From positions 62,001-126,000 of the forward strand of contig JAEVYY010000019.1 in the NCBI GenBank assembly GCA_023392535.1: a DNA stretch of 64,000 nucleotides, in the 5' to 3' direction. A program made the position numbers and the translations under genes. Positions 60,427 through 64,000 of this stretch are shown here, one piece after another. The notes beneath the pieces were generated by a model, which saw only the letters and a list, made by a program, of their open reading frames with translations, did no database searches and was not told the DNA's origin. Every line of letters starts with the position of its first letter. Position 1 is the stretch's first letter. This DNA comes from Bacillota bacterium (GTDB taxonomy: Bacteria; Bacillota; Clostridia; Lachnospirales; Lachnospiraceae).

Positions 60427-61707
60427 TCAATCAATTTTTTTGTCATTTACACTTTTTACTCTCAATATATCGAATTTTTCCGCCTTTTCACTGAGTTCTA
60501 AAAACAGGATCTGTTTTGGATGCGGCGCACTCTCCATTGGATTCCCCTCTTCATCATAAAGTGCATTCACATATGCTTTTATATTAGTTCCATTAGGCTT
60601 CATGATCTCAATTTTGTCACCAACACAAAATTTATTTCTTTGTTCGATTTTCACCTGCCCGTTCGCTGTGACCTCACCAACAGTCCCTAAATAAATATAT
60701 TCATTTACATACGTATTATTATCATAAATTTGAGTATTACCATCTGGTTTGCCAAAATAAAACCCTGTTGTAAACTGCCTGTAAGTACATTTTGCTATTT
60801 CAGATTTATACCAATCCATATTGGAATGGTACTTTTCTTCCGATTCCAGATAATCATCAATTGCTTTCCTGTATGTCCTTGCCACAGTCGCTACATAGAG
60901 TGCAGTTTTCATACGCCCTTCTATCTTCATGCTGTCAATTCCGGCATCCAAAATCTCTGGAATATGTTCAATCATACATAGATCTTTCGAATTAAAAATA
61001 AAGGTGCCTCTTTCATTCTCATATACAGGCATATATTCATTAGGCCTTGTCTCCTCAACCACAGAATACTTCCATCTACAAGGATGTGTACAAGCGCCTT
61101 GATTCGCGTCTCTTCCTGTAAAGTAATTACTGAGAAGACATCTTCCGGAATAAGAGATGCACATGGCTCCATGAATAAAACTTTCTATTTCCATCTTATG
61201 CGGAATACGGGATCTGATTTCCTTAATTTCTTTCAAAGACAATTCTCTCGCTGTTACAACACGAGTCGCTCCTAATCTATCCCAGAAAAGAAAGGTTTCA
61301 TAATTCGTATTATTTGCTTGTGTACTAACATGAATATCAATTTCAGGACAAATTTCTTTAGCGATCGTAAACATTCCCGGATCTGATATAATAAGTGCAT
61401 CTGGCTTTAATTCCTTTAATTCCTTAAAATATTCTCTTGCCCCTATTAGGTCATCATTATGCGCTAGAATATTAGCGGTAACATAAACCTTTACCTCTCG
61501 CTCATGCGCAAATGCAATTGCTTCTTTCATATCCTGCATGGAAAAATTTTTCGCTTTCGCCCTCAGACCGAAAGCCTCACCGCCAATATAAACGGCATCC
61601 GCCCCAAAAATAACTGCCGTTTTCAAAACCTCTAAACTGCTTGCCGGTATCAATAACTCTATTTTTCTTCCGCTTTTACTGATTTTTTTAGTTCTTTTAT
61701 CTGTCAC
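60427..61707 (-). CDS. U32-family protein, probable tRNA U34 hydroxylation enzyme (TrhP-like)
   Basis: This 426-residue protein has the U32 TIM-barrel (GADAVYIGG near 36-44) and the U32 signature ESFIHGAMCISYSGRC (about 175-190). Further Cys residues at about 206 and 210 (ACTHPC) could bind an Fe-S cluster. In Bacillus and E. coli such proteins (TrhP) help form 5-hydroxyuridine at tRNA position 34. The neighbour 27 bases upstream is a TrmR-like methyltransferase that would methylate that base, as in Bacillus yrrM-yrrN-yrrO. Only one U32 gene is present here. GTG start, GGAGG six bases upstream. Confidence 0.85.
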   Translation of the reverse strand: MTDKRTKKISKSGRKIELLIPASSLEVLKTAVIFGADAVYIGGEAFGLRAKAKNFSMQDMKEAIAFAHEREVKVYVTANILAHNDDLIGAREYFKELKELKPDALIISDPGMFTIAKEICPEIDIHVSTQANNTNYETFLFWDRLGATRVVTARELSLKEIKEIRSRIPHKMEIESFIHGAMCISYSGRCLLSNYFTGRDANQGACTHPCRWKYSVVEETRPNEYMPVYENERGTFIFNSKDLCMIEHIPEILDAGIDSMKIEGRMKTALYVATVARTYRKAIDDYLESEEKYHSNMDWYKSEIAKCTYRQFTTGFYFGKPDGNTQIYDNNTYVNEYIYLGTVGEVTANGQVKIEQRNKFCVGDKIEIMKPNGTNIKAYVNALYDEEGNPMESAPHPKQILFLELSEKAEKFDILRVKSVNDKKID

Positions 61708-61734
61708 GCCATTCCTCCTGCCGTATTTAACTTT

Positions 61735-62376
61735 CTATTTTTTAACACTAATTGTCACACCATCTCCGATCGGAAGGACCGTTGTCTCCAACAAATCATT
61801 ATGTGTCAATTCATATAGGTATTCACGCATCCTTGAATGGATCGTTCTGTATCTTCTGCTCACAGCATATCGGGATTGTAAAATATCTCCGTCTTGTAAC
61901 ACATTATCTGACACAATAAGACCGCCCTTTTGTAAGAGTCTCATTACTTCCGGAAAGAACTTAATATATTGCGCCTTCGCTGCATCCATAAAAATAAAAT
62001 CAAAAGGTTCTTCCAGCCGTTGTAGTACCTCCATGGCATCTCCCTCAATCAATATAATTTCATCTTTTTTTCCGGCTTTTTCAAAATTAGCTCTGGCAAT
62101 TGGTATTCTTTTTTCATAATTCTCTATCGTAGTTACCCTACAATTACGGGGCGCATATTCACTCATTAAAAGCGCAGAAAATCCTATTGCTGTACCCACC
62201 TCAAGTATCTTTTTAGGCTTCTGTAATGCAAGCAGAAACTTCAAAAGATTTTGTGTGGATTTACGAACAATAGGAACCATATCCTGTAATGCTTTTTTTT
62301 CAATCTCATCCAAAAAAGGGGTATTTCCTTTATCCAATGAATCAATAAAGGTCACCATTCTCTCATCTACTATCAT
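61735..62376 (-). CDS. trmR: O-methyltransferase, TrmR-like
   Basis: This 213-residue SAM-dependent O-methyltransferase has the SAM motif ILEVGTAIGFSALLM (about 57-71), FIFMDAAKAQY near 126-136 and GGLIVSDNVLQDG near 148-160. It matches YrrM/TrmR, which makes 5-methoxyuridine at the tRNA wobble base. The U32 gene follows, fitting a two-step pathway. The start overlaps the MltG-like gene by four bases (ATGA). A related family methylates catechols, so the symbol rests on gene order. Confidence 0.83.
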   Translation of the reverse strand: MIVDERMVTFIDSLDKGNTPFLDEIEKKALQDMVPIVRKSTQNLLKFLLALQKPKKILEVGTAIGFSALLMSEYAPRNCRVTTIENYEKRIPIARANFEKAGKKDEIILIEGDAMEVLQRLEEPFDFIFMDAAKAQYIKFFPEVMRLLQKGGLIVSDNVLQDGDILQSRYAVSRRYRTIHSRMREYLYELTHNDLLETTVLPIGDGVTISVKK

Positions 62377-62849
62377 TCTGCCTCTTTCGTCTCAACAGAA
62401 GTCTCTTCTTCTGTCATCATCTGCGTCGTTGATTCTTCCGAAACAAGGTCTGTCTTACTATTACCACTCTCTTCAGACTCTTCACTTGGTTCTTCCCCTA
62501 TAATCGCAAGCATTTCTTCTGCTGTCATAGATGTATTCAGCACATAAATTCCTGGCCGTATCATATCCTTATATTCAGACATCTTTTCCTGAACATAAAA
62601 TAATTTTGCATCCGCAATCAGACCTTGTTCCTGCAGCAATTTTCCAACATCCATAGTACCCATATCATCTGTAATCGCAACACTGATATCCACCCCTGGC
62701 TCACTTGACATCGGCGGTTCCGCAAATACCCGATATCCAAAATCATATGCTGCAATTGCAAAGCGATAAGCAAATGCTATAATGACTGCCAATACCGCAA
62801 ACCTTATGATCAGTCCTGCTATGCCTAACGTTACATTTTTTCCACCCAT
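62373..62849 (-). CDS. Short MltG-like membrane protein lacking the catalytic domain
   Basis: This 158-residue protein has one membrane segment (about 10-32), an external LysM-like region (about 52-115, VDISVAITDDMGTMDVGKLLQEQGLIADAKLF in parts, ending MIRPGIYVLNTSMTAEEMLAII) and an acidic Ser/Glu/Thr tail. The first part matches the N-terminal half of MltG/YceG endolytic transglycosylase, which cuts nascent peptidoglycan, but the catalytic YceG domain (about 200 residues) is absent. The order mltG-trmR-U32 is that of yrrL-yrrM-yrrN/O in Bacillus, so this is a shortened form in the same place. Confidence 0.78.
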   Translation of the reverse strand: MGGKNVTLGIAGLIIRFAVLAVIIAFAYRFAIAAYDFGYRVFAEPPMSSEPGVDISVAITDDMGTMDVGKLLQEQGLIADAKLFYVQEKMSEYKDMIRPGIYVLNTSMTAEEMLAIIGEEPSEESEESGNSKTDLVSEESTTQMMTEEETSVETKEAE

Positions 62850-62871
62850 AGTAAATACTCCTTATCATATC

Positions 62872-63204
62872 CTAGTCAAAATAAACATTTTCGGATATGC
62901 TCTGATAGACCTTCTGCATCATCCTGCAAAATTCAAGTTCTGCCGTCAAAAAAGCATCGACCATCGGATCCGCTCTAAAATTTTCATATTCTGCTAGAAG
63001 CGAATCCGTTTTGTCAAATAGCTCATCCGAATCTGTTGTACTTTGGAGTTCAAAGTTTTTTAACCTGAATTCATCAATTTTTATCTTTAGTTCTGGTTTC
63101 TTTTTTACTCGTTCGGTCTGAACCAGATAATTATGATATATGTTTGTTTCTTTTATTTTTTTTGCAAAAATACCTATTTCTTCCTGCAATTCTAATTGAT
63201 ACAC
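62872..63204 (-). CDS. YlbF/YmcA-family protein
   Basis: This protein has about 110 residues, mostly helical, with a body of VKKKPELKIKIDEFRLKNFELQ and a C-terminal AELEFCRMMQKVYQSISENVYFD, in parts. It matches the YlbF/YmcA fold, whose Bacillus members form the Y-complex that directs RNase Y. I set the start at GTG 63204 with AGAGG about eight bases upstream; the upstream ATG at 63270 lacks an RBS and overlaps the RNase J gene by 55 bases. It lies 11 bases after the RNase J gene. Confidence 0.82.
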   Translation of the reverse strand: MYQLELQEEIGIFAKKIKETNIYHNYLVQTERVKKKPELKIKIDEFRLKNFELQSTTDSDELFDKTDSLLAEYENFRADPMVDAFLTAELEFCRMMQKVYQSISENVYFD

Positions 63205-63215
63205 TCTTTTATCCT

Positions 63216-64000
63216 CTATACATCCATAATGATCGGAAGTATCATAGGGCGTCTTTTCGTTTTCTTCCATAAAAATTCACTTAGTGAATCCTTAGTCATC
63301 GTCTTAATTCTTCCCCAGTCACTTACATTTTTGCTCATACAACGATCTAAGGCATCATTGACAACCCGTCTCGCTTCTTCCATCAACTCATCCGACTCTC
63401 TTACATAAACAAAGCCTCTTGAGACGATATCAGGTCCACCGACCACGGTATTAGATGCCTGATCCAATGCAATTGCAACAATCAGAATACCGTCCTCTGC
63501 CAAATGCTGTCTATCACGTAAAACAATATTTCCAACATCGCCAACACCAAGACCATCCACTAATATTGCTCCCACTGGTACTTTCCCGGTAACTGCAGCC
63601 CCTTTATCATCCAATTCTAACACGTCTCCAGAACTTAACAGGAAAATATTATCTTTGTCATATCCAAGATCTAATGCTATATTTGCCTGAGCCTTCAAGT
63701 GCTTATATTCACCATGAGCAGGAATTGCATATTTAGGTTGCGTCAAAGAGTAAATTAATTTAATTTCTTCCGCACAAGCATGACCAGACACATGTGCATC
63801 CTGGAATATAACATCTGCCCCTTTCCTGAATAATTCATTTATGACCTTGGTGACCGCTTTTTCATTACCAGGAATGGGATTGGAAGAAAAGATGACCGTA
63901 TCCCCCTGTCCAATCGTAACTTTTTTATGAATATTGCTTGCCATACGACTCAAAGCCGCCATACTTTCTCCCTGACTTCCGGTTGTTATTATGACAGTTT
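63216..64000 (-). CDS. rnj: Ribonuclease J, C-terminal part (5' end outside window)
   Basis: About 260 residues are visible. The beta-CASP metallo-lactamase part has QDAHVSGHACAEEIKLIYSLTQPKYAIPAHGEYKHL in parts, with the histidine of PAHGEY, and the C-terminal domain has GAILVDGLGVGDVGNIVLRDRQHL. These are marks of RNase J, which makes 5'-3' exonuclease and endonuclease cuts in RNA. The N-terminal catalytic metallo-lactamase motif (HxHxDH) would lie outside the window. Protein length here fits the family's last 260 residues. It is followed by ylbF, whose family works with RNase Y. Confidence 0.93.
   Translation of the reverse strand, partial: TVIITTGSQGESMAALSRMASNIHKKVTIGQGDTVIFSSNPIPGNEKAVTKVINELFRKGADVIFQDAHVSGHACAEEIKLIYSLTQPKYAIPAHGEYKHLKAQANIALDLGYDKDNIFLLSSGDVLELDDKGAAVTGKVPVGAILVDGLGVGDVGNIVLRDRQHLAEDGILIVAIALDQASNTVVGGPDIVSRGFVYVRESDELMEEARRVVNDALDRCMSKNVSDWGRIKTMTKDSLSEFLWKKTKRRPMILPIIMDV

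Noticed and set aside
63205..63270. ATG at 63270 as start of ylbF
   Set aside because: It has no close RBS, overlaps RNase J by 55 bases and adds a non-family N-terminus; GTG at 63204 fits better.
1..64000. Prophage, insertion sequence, CRISPR array, rRNA or integrated plasmid
   Set aside because: No transposase, integrase, repeat-spacer pattern or rRNA sequence was seen on either strand.

Overview
The window is AT-rich chromosomal DNA of a Gram-positive, flagellated, spore-lineage Firmicute, most likely a clostridial species close to Lachnospiraceae. The pointers are a Spo0A-type DNA-binding domain, the mbl-flhO-flhP order, a type III glutamine synthetase, a CdaA/CdaR/GlmM cluster, an RNase J/YlbF pair and acyl-ACP thioesterase and U32 genes of clostridial type. 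This placement is inferred from gene families and order; no 16S or database search was possible. Almost every gene lies on the minus strand. No insertion sequence, prophage, CRISPR array or rRNA was seen. One tRNA gene is present.

Positions 1-29,300 form a large surface-polysaccharide region. It begins with a deacetylase/formyltransferase pair feeding two membrane proteins. Next comes a GDP-fucose operon (gmd-fcl-manC), followed by a free-standing Spo0A C-terminal domain gene and a strong terminator. A divergent AraC regulator, a PAP2-like protein and the motAB stator genes interrupt the region. It resumes with a Wzx-type flippase, a glycosyltransferase-pyruvyltransferase fusion, three consecutive acyltransferase-3 genes, rfbD, a DUF2304/dolichol-phosphate-type glycosyltransferase pair and further glycosyltransferases. 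A plus-strand pair, a probable fucosyltransferase and a GT2, would use the GDP-fucose made by the operon. A DUF3048 lipoprotein, two more GT2 enzymes and a DUF2142 protein with a small membrane partner complete it. Together these genes could make, decorate (fucose, pyruvate, acyl groups), flip and assemble a cell-surface glycan.

Positions 29,350-37,000 hold leuA, an HPr-like phosphocarrier, and the glmM-cdaR-cdaA set that links c-di-AMP synthesis to cell-wall precursor supply. Two uncharacterised membrane proteins lie immediately upstream of cdaA. Positions 36,800-43,500 carry yvyF, comF, recD2, and the mbl-flhO-flhP-flgJ-like rod operon with a clear promoter and terminator. Positions 43,650-53,950 hold uvrA, uvrB and a cell-division wall-remodelling group: a PucR-type regulator, ftsE, ftsX, a coiled-coil M23 peptidase and a CtpA-type protease.

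Positions 54,200-64,000 contain a divergent TagA/WecG-like protein, a CPBP protease, a small conserved-looking protein with a CvfB-like S1 protein, an acyl-ACP thioesterase, tRNA-Gln(CUG) directly behind a type III glutamine synthetase with a hairpin-containing leader, and a set resembling Bacillus yrrL-M-N/O. That set is a U32 protein, a TrmR-like methyltransferase and a shortened MltG-like protein, followed by YlbF and RNase J, which runs off the window.
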